From contig JADGJG010000132.1 in the NCBI GenBank assembly GCA_027596195.1, positions 1-38,797 on the forward strand: a stretch of 38,797 bases of DNA, read 5' to 3'. The notes under the pieces were generated by a model. The model had not been told where the DNA came from. It ran no database searches and worked only from the letters and a program-made list of their open reading frames with translations. The stretch's first letter is position 1. Each line of letters opens with the position of its first letter. Below, in pieces: positions 9,517 to 18,458 of the stretch. The position numbers were made by a program, and so were the translations under genes. The DNA comes from Podochytrium sp. JEL0797. Its lineage: Eukaryota; Chytridiomycota; Chytridiomycetes; Chytridiales; Chytriomycetaceae.

Positions 9517-11991
9517 ATGGAGCCCGAAGCCGACCTGCAGAATGTGATCCAGACGTTCCGGTTCCCGAACCCAGCCACGACATCGATGGGCATTGAGTTC
9601 AGCTCGTCCGAGGGCAGCGACGGCAGCGACGGTGAATCGTTTGGCGGAAGCAGCGACGACGACGCCCGGTTCAACCCGTTCCGCCCGGCTGTCCGGTTCT
9701 CGTCCGAGGCGCTGCAGAGCCACATTGTGGCCATCGAGAAGATGATGAGCGACGCGGGCCTCGACCAGGAAGCTTCGCTGAAGCAGCGCCGCCGCTCCTC
9801 CGCCGCCGCCGTAGAGAAGTTTATGAAGGACCGCAGCGTGGACGAGGATCCTGAGCCAAAGAGCACGAAGGGTGTGTGGTCCTAGACAATTTGTAATCGC
9901 ATTCTCTTTCTTACAAATCACACTTCAACAGCCCAGCGCGAGTCGTACCGGCAGAGCACGCAGTCGCTGCTACAGTTCATCCTCGACTCGCGCCAGACCA
10001 TCAACATGGCCGCCTCGTCCCCACTCCCCTCCACCAACAACATCTTCCGCGGCACCGACTTTGTCGTCACGAATTCGAACCGCATGAGCACTGCCATCTC
10101 CGCACAGAGCAACCGTCTCTCGTACGCGGGTGCCATGCCCATCTACGGCTCCGACAACGACTCGGACCACTCGTCGTTCGACTCGTGTCCTGAAGAGGAA
10201 CTCGACCTTGTCGAGAAGGAGCTGATGGGTGAGCTCGACTACAGCGCTGCCGACGAATCGGACCTCGAAAGCAGCGAAGCCCACGACACGGTCTCCTCCA
10301 TCAATGCCCCCTCCATCTCGATCCAGTCCACCAACAGAAACACCGCCACCTCCGCGACCCTGCGTCTCCTCATGGAAAACGATCCCGCCCTGCACGGTCT
10401 CCAAGAATCCCAAGCCGACCCACACAACGCCCCGGCACAACCCAACAACACCACACCTCCCATGTTCCGCCCGAGACCGCGCACGACCCTCAAACGCCCT
10501 TCCATCGACATGACCCCAACCTCTCCCACCACAAGCGTCGGCTCCTCCTCCCACCACCAAACCCCACTCACTTCCCCAACCCTCGCTCCAGACTCCAAAC
10601 GCCGCAGAAGCATTCCCTCCATGCTCCTCCCCACAACAGCACGTCGCCCTCCACCACGCACAGCCACAGCCACAGCCGCAGCCCTCCCCACCCCAACCTC
10701 CACAACCCTCCTCTCCATCATCACAAACCTACCCACCACCCACTTCACCACCACCACTTCCTCGACTTCCATCCAAACCATCCTCTCGATCCCACCGCCA
10801 ACCCACCCTCTGACAACCACCACCCTCCTTTCCGAGCTCCACGCCTCCGCCATCGCCTGGCGCCAGAACAGACCCAACCTCGCACTCACCAAACTCCACG
10901 CGTGCGCTGTGTCCCCTTGGCTCCGCAACATCCACGACCCGCACGCGGGTGGCATCACGCGTCCAACGGTGCACCCGTCCGCGATCGCGCTCTACATCCT
11001 CGCTATGTGTTTGTTTGAAGGCGTGAACGGAGTGTTGAGAAAGGATGCAGCGTTAGGAGTCGTTGTGTTGGAGATGGCGGCTGGAGTTGCTGTGGAGGAT
11101 GGTGGAGGCAGAGGGGAGGAAGCGTTGCGAAGCGTGAGGTTGGAAATGGGTGCGGAAGGTGGAGTTGTTGCGGATGCGGCGAGTGTGGTGGGGAGTTTGG
11201 AGTCTGGGGGTGGGTCGAGTGGGAAAGGGTCTGTGATGGGGGGTGGTGCTGCGTTTCCGCAGCGCAAGGCGAGTTTGAAGACCTCGGGAACTCCTGGTGG
11301 TTTGAGTGGGTCTATGCGGGGTCCTTTGAAGCGACATGAGAAGAAGCGCACGGCCACGGGTGAAGAGTACGAGGAGAAGAAGAGGAACGTGTTGCAGTAC
11401 TTCGCGCTTGCGGATCCCGCGTGGTCCTTGATTGACAACTTCAACGGTGGGCACCACGCGGCATCGGCTCCAGCGGCTTCCCTGTCGGTCCCTGACGAAG
11501 GCGACGCTCCTCCCACCCCACGGACAGCTACTTCGTCCGCGTCTTCAAAAGCAACCTTGACGCGGAAAGCCAAAAACCGGTTGTCGGCCATGCAGACGTT
11601 GACTCCGATCGAGTTTCTGCGTCTCCCGACTCTGCGCTTGGCTGAATGTTACGAGCTCGGACGCGGCATTAAACGGTCTCAATCGAAAGCCGCATACTAC
11701 TATCAAGTTTGGAACGCGTTGGGGGGTGTGGGTGGTGGTGCCGCCGATTCGTCTTCGAGAAACTCCATCTCGAGCGGAACGTCTTCGAATGTCGATTCGG
11801 GAGCTTCGCTTGCGAGTGGGTCGGTTCGTAGCAAGACGCTGTCGCCACAGCAGCAGCAGGCACCGGCGAATTTGAGTCCTGAAGAGGCGGCTGAATTTCA
11901 TCAGTTGCTGGGCAACATTGGGGGAGTGTTTGGTGGTGGGGTGGGTGGATTGTTCAAGAAGAAGAGTAGCAAGAGAAGTGAAGGAAAATGA
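9517..11991 (+). CDS. Sel1-like repeat protein, largely disordered (Dsf2/Nif1-like)
   Basis: Two exons (9517-9871 and 9932-11991, 60-nt intron) encode 804 residues. The first two thirds are rich in Ser, Asp, Pro and Thr and probably disordered. A helical stretch follows (LHACAVSPWLRN to LYILAMCLFEG). Near the C-terminus, LPTLRLAECYELGRGIKRS followed by KAAYYYQ is a good Sel1/TPR-like repeat. This arrangement resembles fungal Dsf2/Nif1-type regulators, in which Sel1 repeats sit in a long low-complexity protein, but that assignment rests on layout and one repeat. The promoter carries the nested E-box palindrome. The ATG at 9517 is preferred to near-cognate codons upstream. The role is unknown; a signalling or cell-cycle scaffold is a guess. 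Confidence 0.75.
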
Positions 11992-12119
11992 GGGGTTGGT
12001 TTTGAGGAGAGCTTGTTGATGAGGGATTGGAGATCGGGGGTTCTTTTCGCATTTAATTGGTTGATCAAAAGTTATCCATTATGGATTAGAATAGAAGATA
12101 GTTAGAGGTTTATTTTTAC

Positions 12120-13058
12120 TCAACACTTGCGATAGACGCGCAAAAAGTGACGCATATTGTTGAGCTTGATGGGATAATGCAGGCCCTCCGGGAATCGATA
12201 CCATTGCGAATCCGACTTCTCGACCACTTCGAAGGCTTGAATCGCGTCCAACAAGTTGTAAACCATGTACGTTGGCTGGGCTGGGGCCTCGTCGTCTTCC
12301 TCTTCTTCCGCCACCTTCTTTTTTCGGGATCCCTTTTATGTGAAAAAAAAGAAAGCGTCAGCAGAGAAATCTCAACCGAAAGATGTATAAAATAACCAGC
12401 TCACCACATTCACTTCAGAAAACGAACCCGCCGAATCCACCACCACCAAACACGCCCCCTCCTTCATCCCCATCACCAGCAATTTCACAAACTGCACAAA
12501 CTCCCTCTTGGAATTGGCCAACAACTCATTCAAAATAAAAAACGCCGTAATCACATCCGCCTCGCCGACCTTCTTTGTCTTCTCCACCATATGCGCAGGG
12601 TCACTCGACAGAATATCAAACACGGACGATTCGCACGTGATTTTGGCGCTCTTGAATTCGGTTTTGAGGGCGGATTCGATGGGAGCCATGGCGGAGGAGT
12701 AATCGGCGAGGTCTTGTGCGTGGAGGGTGAGGTTCGTTTTGGGTTTCAATTCGTTTCTGGCGGCCGTGATTCCCACCATTTCGCCTCCACTTCCGGCTCC
12801 GACGCAATAGACTGAATTGGCGGTGGTGATGATCTTGGCGAGGGAAGGAGTGGTTGTGAAGAGGGAGTAGTAGCACAAAGCGCGCGAGGGAGAGTACTCG
12901 GCAACGTAGACGGCGAGGAGGGATGGGTCTGTGAAGATGGCGGCATAGTCTCGTTGAAGGAAGAGGTCTTTGATTGTTCTGCGACGTTCTCTGAAGTCGT
13001 TGTTGGTGAGGATGGGTTCGCAGGCTTCGCGAAAGGTTTTGATGATTCTGGTTTCCAT
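12120..13058 (-). CDS. BMT6: Bmt6-like 25S rRNA uridine-N3 methyltransferase
   Basis: Two exons (12405-13058 and 12120-12332, 72-nt intron, phase 0) encode 288 residues. The N-terminal segment FLQRDYAAIFTDPSLLAVYV with SPSRALCYYSLF matches the fungal Bmt6 family, which methylates a uridine of 25S rRNA. The S-adenosylmethionine loop is VYCVGAGSGGEMVGI. Later landmarks are ADVITAFFILNELL and GACLVVVDSAGSF. The second exon supplies an acidic stretch (AEEEEDDEAP) and the C-terminal strand region ending FLRVYRKC. Nucleolar location is expected from the family; no clear targeting signal was identified. A related Rossmann methyltransferase with another target cannot be excluded. It is tail-to-tail with the Sel1-repeat gene. 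Confidence 0.75.
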
Positions 13059-13129
13059 TTTGCTGTTTGTTTTAAAAAAAAAACAAAAAAAAGCCTTCGA
13101 TTCGACCGTCTCGTTGTCATGTCAGCGGG

Positions 13130-13339
13130 GCGTCAGCCTGGCCTAGTAGATGGCGTGCCTGACCCCGCGTTTCCCTATCAATTACCTGAAATAAATAAAT
13201 TCCCCCCTGCAGGCTGCATGAAATAAATTAATTCTTTCTTCTTCCCCTGTGGCGCCAAAGATGTTGAGAAGGGGACTGTGTTACCATAAGCAGCGCGTCA
13301 GCCTGGCCAAGTAGATGGCGTGCCTGGCCCCGCGTTTCC
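13130..13339. repeat. 45-base direct repeat, two copies 165 bases apart
   Basis: Copies at 13130-13174 and 13295-13339 share GCGTCAGCCTGGCC and AGTAGATGGCGTGCCTG with only two mismatches. Each is followed by an AT-rich GAAATAAAT stretch. Neither is part of a recognised gene. They could be a short tandem duplication or fragments of a dispersed element. Confidence 0.7.
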
Positions 13340-13456
13340 TGCAATTATGCCCTTCTTGAAATAAATTATTTCTTTATTTTTCCCGGTATTAACTCAAGGT
13401 TGATGGATAGAAGTTACTAAAAATCGGGTTGTACAAACCGTATTCGCACTTTCCAG

Positions 13457-13583
13457 TGGTGGCTGACGTGTCAACGAAATCATTTGGTTCGTTTATTTTT
13501 TATATTACATAAGTTTTAATGAAGGGGGACCTCGTTTCGATAAAGCGTCCTTCAAAATTCGGTTGTAAAGAAATCAGCCACCA
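13457..13583. promoter_or_regulatory. Paired TGGTGGCTGA motifs upstream of the CBM5/12-DPBB gene
   Basis: TGGTGGCTGA is at 13457-13466 and its reverse complement at 13574-13583, the two facing each other. The nearer copy is 166 bases before the ATG at 13749. A shared TAAAAATCGG sits upstream at 13418-13427, as in the left-edge promoter. Confidence 0.55.
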
Positions 13584-13748
13584 CCGCTTCTCGCCTCCTT
13601 TATCTCATCATTTCTAAGAATACCCCTAAAATCGAACTTTTGTTGCGGCGATAACACGCATCTCCGACTTCGGACCAATACTTTAAAATGGGTTTAAAAG
13701 GAGGGCGACTTTTTGCAAACACCCCCTCACCAAATCGCTCCTCCCCCA

Positions 13749-15369
13749 ATGTCCGCGACCAGCTCAATCGCGAATTCCACCGTACTCTGTTTCCCGCTGT
13801 TCACTCAGAATTCATCGTACTTCCAGAACTCTGAAGTCTCGTTCAACGGCACAAATTACGTGGCCAAGTGGTGGCAGACGGGAGAGCAAACTCCAGAGGA
13901 GTCCAAAGGATGGGCGTCTGTTGGCACTTGCAACTTGACGATCACTCCATCGTGTCATCCTGTCTTCGTTCCCGGACAAACGTATTACAACGGAAGCGAA
14001 ATCTCTCACAACATGACTAACTACGTTGCAAGGTGAATTATTTACACTCATAGTTATTTTTAACAATACGTTAAATTCCGCTAACCATTTCGTCGCATTT
14101 TCCAGATGGTGGAATGAAATTGAACACCCCGGCGTGGTTGGAAATTACGCCTGGTTCTCCGAGGGTCCTTGCAAGTTTGAGCAGTCCAACTCTACTTTGA
14201 CGGCCACTTCTGGGGCTCCGTCTGCTACACCCATCCCGACCAAAGATTTCGAATGGCCACCAATTGTTGAAGAGCCTACTTCGTCGATCGTGGTCCCACC
14301 TACTGTTGTCGCACCCTCCTCGTCCACTACTTCTACCGTCCCCACCGCTACTACCGAAATTTTTGTCGCGTCGCCAACAACGGAGGCATCCACGTTCAAA
14401 GTTGTCCCCCCCACTGCTACCACTGTTCCTACCACAAGTGTTGTAGCACCATCGACCCATGCAGAGCCAACAACTACTTCGTCTGAGATCACCACGACCG
14501 CTGTTCCTACCACAACTGTTGCAGCACCAACAACTCCTGCAGAAACTACCACCTCTTCTGAGACCACCACGACCACCGTTCCTACCACAACTGCCGCAGA
14601 ACCAACAACTCCTGTAATGACAACAACTACTTCGTCTGAAACCACCACGACTATTGCTCCTCACACGACCGCAGCTGCACCACCAACGACTCCTGCCGTA
14701 CCAACAACCACCACTGCAGAGACCACCCCAACCACTCCTCCTCACACAACTGCAGCTGCACCAACGACTCCTGCCATGCCAACTACCACCTCTTCTGAGA
14801 CCACCACTACCACCGTTCCACGTCTTACTGAAGCTGTGAAAACCACTGCCGCTGAACCAACGACCGCGGTATTCATTCCCACCACTGAGATTGCGCCACC
14901 AACTACCGCGTTTTCGGAACCAACCGAAGTTATCACCACGGAACCCAGCAACCCAGGCGGTGTTATCGACGACGGAACGCACCAAGACATTCCCTTCAAC
15001 GACGGCGACAGTCCCGGCAGCGGCGCCAACTACGTCACGAGTTGGCATTGGTTCGCAGGCAACTCCTTCGACTGCGATGGGTCCATCACGGCGGATGAAT
15101 ACAACATGGGTTTTTACGCGGGCGCTGAGAACATTCCCGGGGATTGTGGCAAGACGGGTACTTTTGAGTACGAAGGCAACAGTGTGACGGTCACGTTTGC
15201 TTGGAGAACCACGGGAGGAAGTTTGTATCATGAGTTGAGTTCACAGGCGTTTGCGCAATTGATTGGATCGGATTTGGTTGTTACGCCGGGGATGCCTTCG
15301 GGGGTCATTCAGATTGGAATTGACGATCCTGGACGCGTTGTGGCCACTTGCACTGGAGATGGATGCTGA
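13749..15369 (+). CDS. CBM5/12 x2 protein with Thr-rich linker and C-terminal DPBB-like domain
   Basis: Two exons (13749-14032 and 14106-15369, 73-nt intron) encode 515 residues. Two CBM5/12 chitin-binding modules come first: FNGTNYVAKWWQTGEQTP, then MTNYVARWWNEIEHPG, with the intron splitting the Arg codon before WW. Residues of roughly 140-390 are Thr/Pro/Ala-rich imperfect repeats, a likely O-glycosylated stalk. The last 125 residues form the DPBB-like domain shared with the 6620 and 15757 genes (TSWHWFAGNSFDCDGS, ENIPGDCGKTGTF, YHELSSQAFAQLIGS, DPGRVVATC). No signal peptide follows the ATG; the same is true of the left-edge paralogue, so a leader exon may be missing in both. Cell-wall or chitin-surface binding is inferred. 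A poly(A) signal AATAAA is at 15406-15411. Confidence 0.85.
14440..14830. repeat. Imperfect Thr/Pro-coding repeats in the CBM5/12-DPBB gene
   Basis: Several imperfect copies encode units of the form TTPAxTTTSSETTTTTVPTTTAAEP. They make up the stalk between the chitin-binding modules and the C-terminal domain. Unit lengths differ, indicating slippage or unequal crossing-over. Confidence 0.65.
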
Positions 15370-15510
15370 TTATTTATTTTTTTCTGTTTGTATAAACACC
15401 CATACAATAAACTATCAATTTTTGGAGAAAGAAAAGAAATAAAAAAGATTACCGAAACGAAACGGAGAAAAGAGTAATAAAAATTTGCTTTGCACCAACC
15501 ACAACGGGAA

Positions 15511-15657
15511 TTAGTGACGTTCCATGAGTCTGAATGCAGAGTTATAACTCTTGCGCAGGGCGTCTAAATGGGTCCCACGGGCCACTGCTTCCAGGATGCT
15601 TTCGATTCTCACTGCACCATCCTTTTTCTTTTCTTCATTGTTCACGTTTGCAATCAT
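15511..15657 (-). CDS. Possible 48-residue small protein, unknown
   Basis: An ATG at 15657 opens 48 codons to a stop at 15511. The product is charged and helix-like (VNNEEKKKDGAVRIESILE, then ARGTHLDALRKSYNSAFRL). It is not recognised. It would be transcribed divergently from the 15757 gene, with two TGGTGGCTGA copies between the two starts. It could equally be a chance open frame. Confidence 0.25.
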   Translation of the reverse strand: MIANVNNEEKKKDGAVRIESILEAVARGTHLDALRKSYNSAFRLMERH

Positions 15658-15675
15658 CAACCACGTGCTCCCAAA

Positions 15676-15714
15676 ATTTGGTGGCTGAAATCCGAAGCCG
15701 CATTTGGTGGCTGA
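15676..15714. promoter_or_regulatory. Direct pair of ATTTGGTGGCTGA motifs upstream of the LysM/DPBB-like gene
   Basis: The 13-mer ATTTGGTGGCTGA occurs at 15676-15688 and 15702-15714, exactly 26 bases apart and both in the sense direction, 43 and 69 bases before the ATG at 15757. The inner 10-mer is the same as in the promoters at 306-404 and 13457-13583. Confidence 0.6.
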
Positions 15715-15756
15715 TTCGGCGAACCAAAAAGAATCTCCAACCACCCCTTGCCAACC

Positions 15757-17178
15757 ATGATGCATCCAACACGTTCCACTCTCCTGAAGACCCTCGCCTT
15801 GCTCTCCTTACGACTAGAAACCTCTTATGCATACCGGATTGAAGGGGGCTACGGGAATCTATCCCCAAATGCCCGTGGGGCTTCTCTGTCCGCAGTCTTG
15901 GCTTGTTCGCAGACATTTCCGGTAACCGACCCGAATGGAATGACTTGTGCTGCTATTCAAGCCGCAACGGGATTGGTGGGTTTCGTTCATCTTGTTTATG
16001 ACCCATACTTCCTCCGCACGTGTTAATCTAAAAAAAAAACAAAAAAACGACAGACAGTCGACACTCTCCAGAGCTTCAACAGCGAATTGGATTGCTCCAA
16101 ACTGGTTCCCCTTCACACGTTTTTGTGTGTTGTGGCTCCATCCACTGGTACAGACAACCTCAAATGCCTTCTCTCTTACACCACAATGGCGCAAGACTCC
16201 TGCTCAGCCATTGAGTCAGCCTTCGATCTCGACGACACAACCTTTGGCCTTCTTAACCCTTCAGTCCAGTGCACCTCTTTGGCTTCGGGTGACAATGTCT
16301 GCTTGGAAGCTGCCGTTAACGGGAACTCGCAAACCACGTTGGGTGGACCCCTGGATTCTTCCACACCCGTCGCAGTGTCGCATGCTGCTAATTGCAACTC
16401 GTTCCAAACTGTCGCTTCGCCGACCGCTTGTTTGGACATTGTGACTGCTGCTGCCATCTCCATTACAAATCTCGTTAGCTGGAACGGTGGTTTGAACTGC
16501 TGGGGCCTCAAGCAAAACGATACCTTGTGCGTCGGTGTGGGTTCTGCTGCTTCTGCCACTGTGAACACCGTGTCCCTCCCGCCTGCCACTAGTGCCGTCA
16601 CGACCTCGTCTTCAGCCTCAAGCACAGCAGCTGTCGTCCCAAGCACCACTGCGCCGTCCCCACCTCCTCCTCCACCTCCTGCCCCAGTTGCACCATCGCC
16701 CTCACCTGTGCCTGTTGCTGTTCAGCCTGCTGCTCCCGTCGCCACCACCGCCGCTTCTGGCAACTCAAGTCCCGCCCCCGCCGGAGGCCACCCTGAGATT
16801 CCGTTCAACACGGGCGCCAGCCCTGGCAACGGAGCTTCCTACGTCACAAGCTGGCACTGGTTCGTGGGAAACTCGTTCGACTGCGATGGGTCCATCACAG
16901 CGGATCAATACAACACTGGGTTCTACGCAGGCGCTGAGAATATCCCTGGCGGGTGTGGAACGACGGGGACCTTCACCTACAATGGAAACAGCGTGACGGT
17001 CAAGTTCATTTGGAGAACCACGGGAGGAAGCTTGTACCACGAGCTGAGCGCTGCCGCTTTTGCTCAGTTGATTGGATCGGGGGCTCAGGTTTCGCCGGGG
17101 ATGAGTTCGACGGATTTCCAGATTGCTATTAATGATCCTGGTCGCGTGATGGCGACCTGCAGTGGCGCGCATTGCTGA
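15757..17178 (+). CDS. Secreted LysM protein with C-terminal DPBB-like domain
   Basis: Two exons (15757-15975 and 16054-17178, 78-nt intron, phase 0) encode 447 residues. The leader MMHPTRSTLLKTLALLSL ends near ETSYA. LysM1 is split by the intron (GMTCAAIQAATGL, then TVDTLQSFNSELDC). LysM2 spans about 114-157 (DSCSAIESAF, LLNPSVQC). A third LysM-like segment spans about 182-230. A Pro/Ser/Ala-rich linker follows, then the shared C-terminal domain at 320-447 (SWHWFVGNSFDCDGS, CGTTGTF, GNSVTVKFIWRTTGG, YHELSAAAFAQLIGS). It is a paralogue of the 6620-7646 gene with an extra LysM. LysM modules bind chitin or its oligomers; the barrel-like domain's activity is unknown. It probably acts at the cell wall or on external chitin. 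Confidence 0.88.
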
Positions 17179-17585
17179 GATATTCGCGTCACGCCCTTAC
17201 GCATGAAAATCGCTTTAGTTTATTATGTGCTTGTGCATTCTTCACCAATAGAACGTATTCTTTTTGTTTAGTTTTGGGAATGGGGGTCTGGGGAGGCGCG
17301 GGGGGCGCTGTTGGTGTCTTTTTCCTGGGGAAATTCCCTGATCTCTCCCTCCCTCACGCACGTGGCCCAACGGATGCTGCACACATTTGTCATATCAACT
17401 TTGTTCCCTGGAGCTCACGCACACGTGGGAGCTGTCACACTCGGACATTCCCGGAAGAATTCCGGGATGAAACAATTTTTCCTGGGTGGCGTGGTCCGTG
17501 CGTCATTCATTTCGGCCAAAAAGAGGCTAAGTGTCATTCTTCTGTTCCAAAAAACATCCTCCAAAACTCCTTTCTTCTCGTAACG
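17179..17585. other. Intergenic region with an inverted repeat
   Basis: This holds the 3' end of the LysM gene and the promoter of the small mitochondrial protein. A short inverted repeat CCCGGAA-GAA-TTCCGGG lies at 17450-17466. No other gene is seen. Confidence 0.5.
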
Positions 17586-17825
17586 ATGCGACCTACATTC
17601 TTTACCCGCTCGCTCGCTGTGTTCCACCCGACCGCCTCTGTTTTCCAAGCGCAGCGCCACACTGCAACCAAGGGTGCCACTGCCGCTGCCTCCCAGATGG
17701 CTGGATCCCAGTCCTCCTCGACCAAGAGCACGGCGTCAAATGCATCCGCTGAATCATCAAGCAAGCCGGCTCCTGCTCAAGAAGCTCCCAAGTTTGTGCT
17801 CGAGAAGGAGTTGGTTCACCTTTAA
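17586..17825 (+). CDS. Small, probably mitochondrial protein of unknown function
   Basis: This is a single exon of 79 residues. The N-terminus MRPTFFTRSLAVFHPTASVF has Arg, Ser and hydrophobic residues without acids, as in a matrix-targeting presequence, and QRHTATKG could mark a cleavage zone. A Ser/Ala/Lys-rich middle leads to APKFVLEKELVHL at the C-terminus. No family was recognised. A poly(A) signal AATAAA at 17919-17924 supports a plus-strand transcript. Small respiratory-chain or ATP-synthase accessory proteins have this size and layout, but this is only a guess. Confidence 0.5.
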   Translation: MRPTFFTRSLAVFHPTASVFQAQRHTATKGATAAASQMAGSQSSSTKSTASNASAESSSKPAPAQEAPKFVLEKELVHL

Positions 17826-17938
17826 AATATGACTCACGGGAGTATCCTCCGTGGAATCGCCACCCTTGGAATTGTTCTCTTTGTCCTTTCTCTTGGTTGA
17901 GCAATACCGCCCCGCTGTAATAAAATCCTGTTGTTTCT

Positions 17939-18304
17939 TCACTTGTTTACCTTCTCCCGTTGCAAGTGAGCTTGCCCCTTTGAAATCCGCCGCCTTTCCG
18001 TCACGATGACGCTCCACTCGAAGACCTCCTGGGCCATAGCTGCACCTCGTTCCACGCTCAAAATTCGCAGATCATGACACCACAGCCTCATGGTAGATTC
18101 CTTTTTCCCATTAAAATTTCTGAATTGTACGAAGCCGAGGTTCAGCCTCCATCCCCGTTCGTCGCCCCCCCGCACCTCTCGAATCTCCTCCTCCGCCGTG
18201 ATTCTCGTTTCCTTCACCACCAACCGTGTCACGACACACACCAGCGCAAGTAATAACGCGCCGTCCTTGACTGCATTCTCTTTCCCACTCTTTTCCTTCT
18301 TCTC
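17939..18304 (-). CDS. Unrecognised protein-like frame, start not found
   Basis: The minus strand is open from about 18304 to a stop at 17939. It begins with a charged stretch and a hydrophobic segment (ALLLALVCVVTRLVV), then TAEEEIREVRGGDERGWRL, then FVQFRNFNGKK and MRLWCHDLRILSVERG. The composition is protein-like, with a possible single membrane segment. No in-frame ATG lies before the hydrophobic part, so an upstream exon would be needed, and none was convincing. A further splice near 17945 (GTAAAC, then TTACAG) would extend it to about 17838. No family was recognised. Confidence 0.35.
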   Translation of the reverse strand, partial: EKKEKSGKENAVKDGALLLALVCVVTRLVVKETRITAEEEIREVRGGDERGWRLNLGFVQFRNFNGKKESTMRLWCHDLRILSVERGAAMAQEVFEWSVIVTERRRISKGQAHLQREKVNK

Positions 18305-18458
18305 CCATACACCTTTCTTTACTTATTTATACCAATATTTAAACCATAAAAATGAGACAAACAAAATTACCGCATTCGTTCTTTTTTAATAAAAACAGCA
18401 AAGCGATAAATACATATCCGTCCCCTCAGATTCCTCGTCTCTCACATTTCACCAATCA

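Larger units (their letters stand above)
13059..13748. other. Divergent intergenic region with direct repeats and TGGTGGCTGA motifs
   Basis: This lies between the methyltransferase gene (minus) and the CBM5/12 gene (plus). It contains a 45-base direct repeat pair (13130-13174 and 13295-13339) and AT-rich runs with ATAAAT. Nearer the CBM gene are two copies of TGGTGGCTGA in opposite orientation (13457-13466 and 13574-13583). No gene was recognised. Confidence 0.6.

Noticed and set aside
14071..15231. A 386-codon minus-strand frame rich in Gly, Arg, Ser and Trp
   Set aside because: It is the shadow of the Thr-rich repeats and C-terminal domain of the plus-strand CBM5/12 gene.
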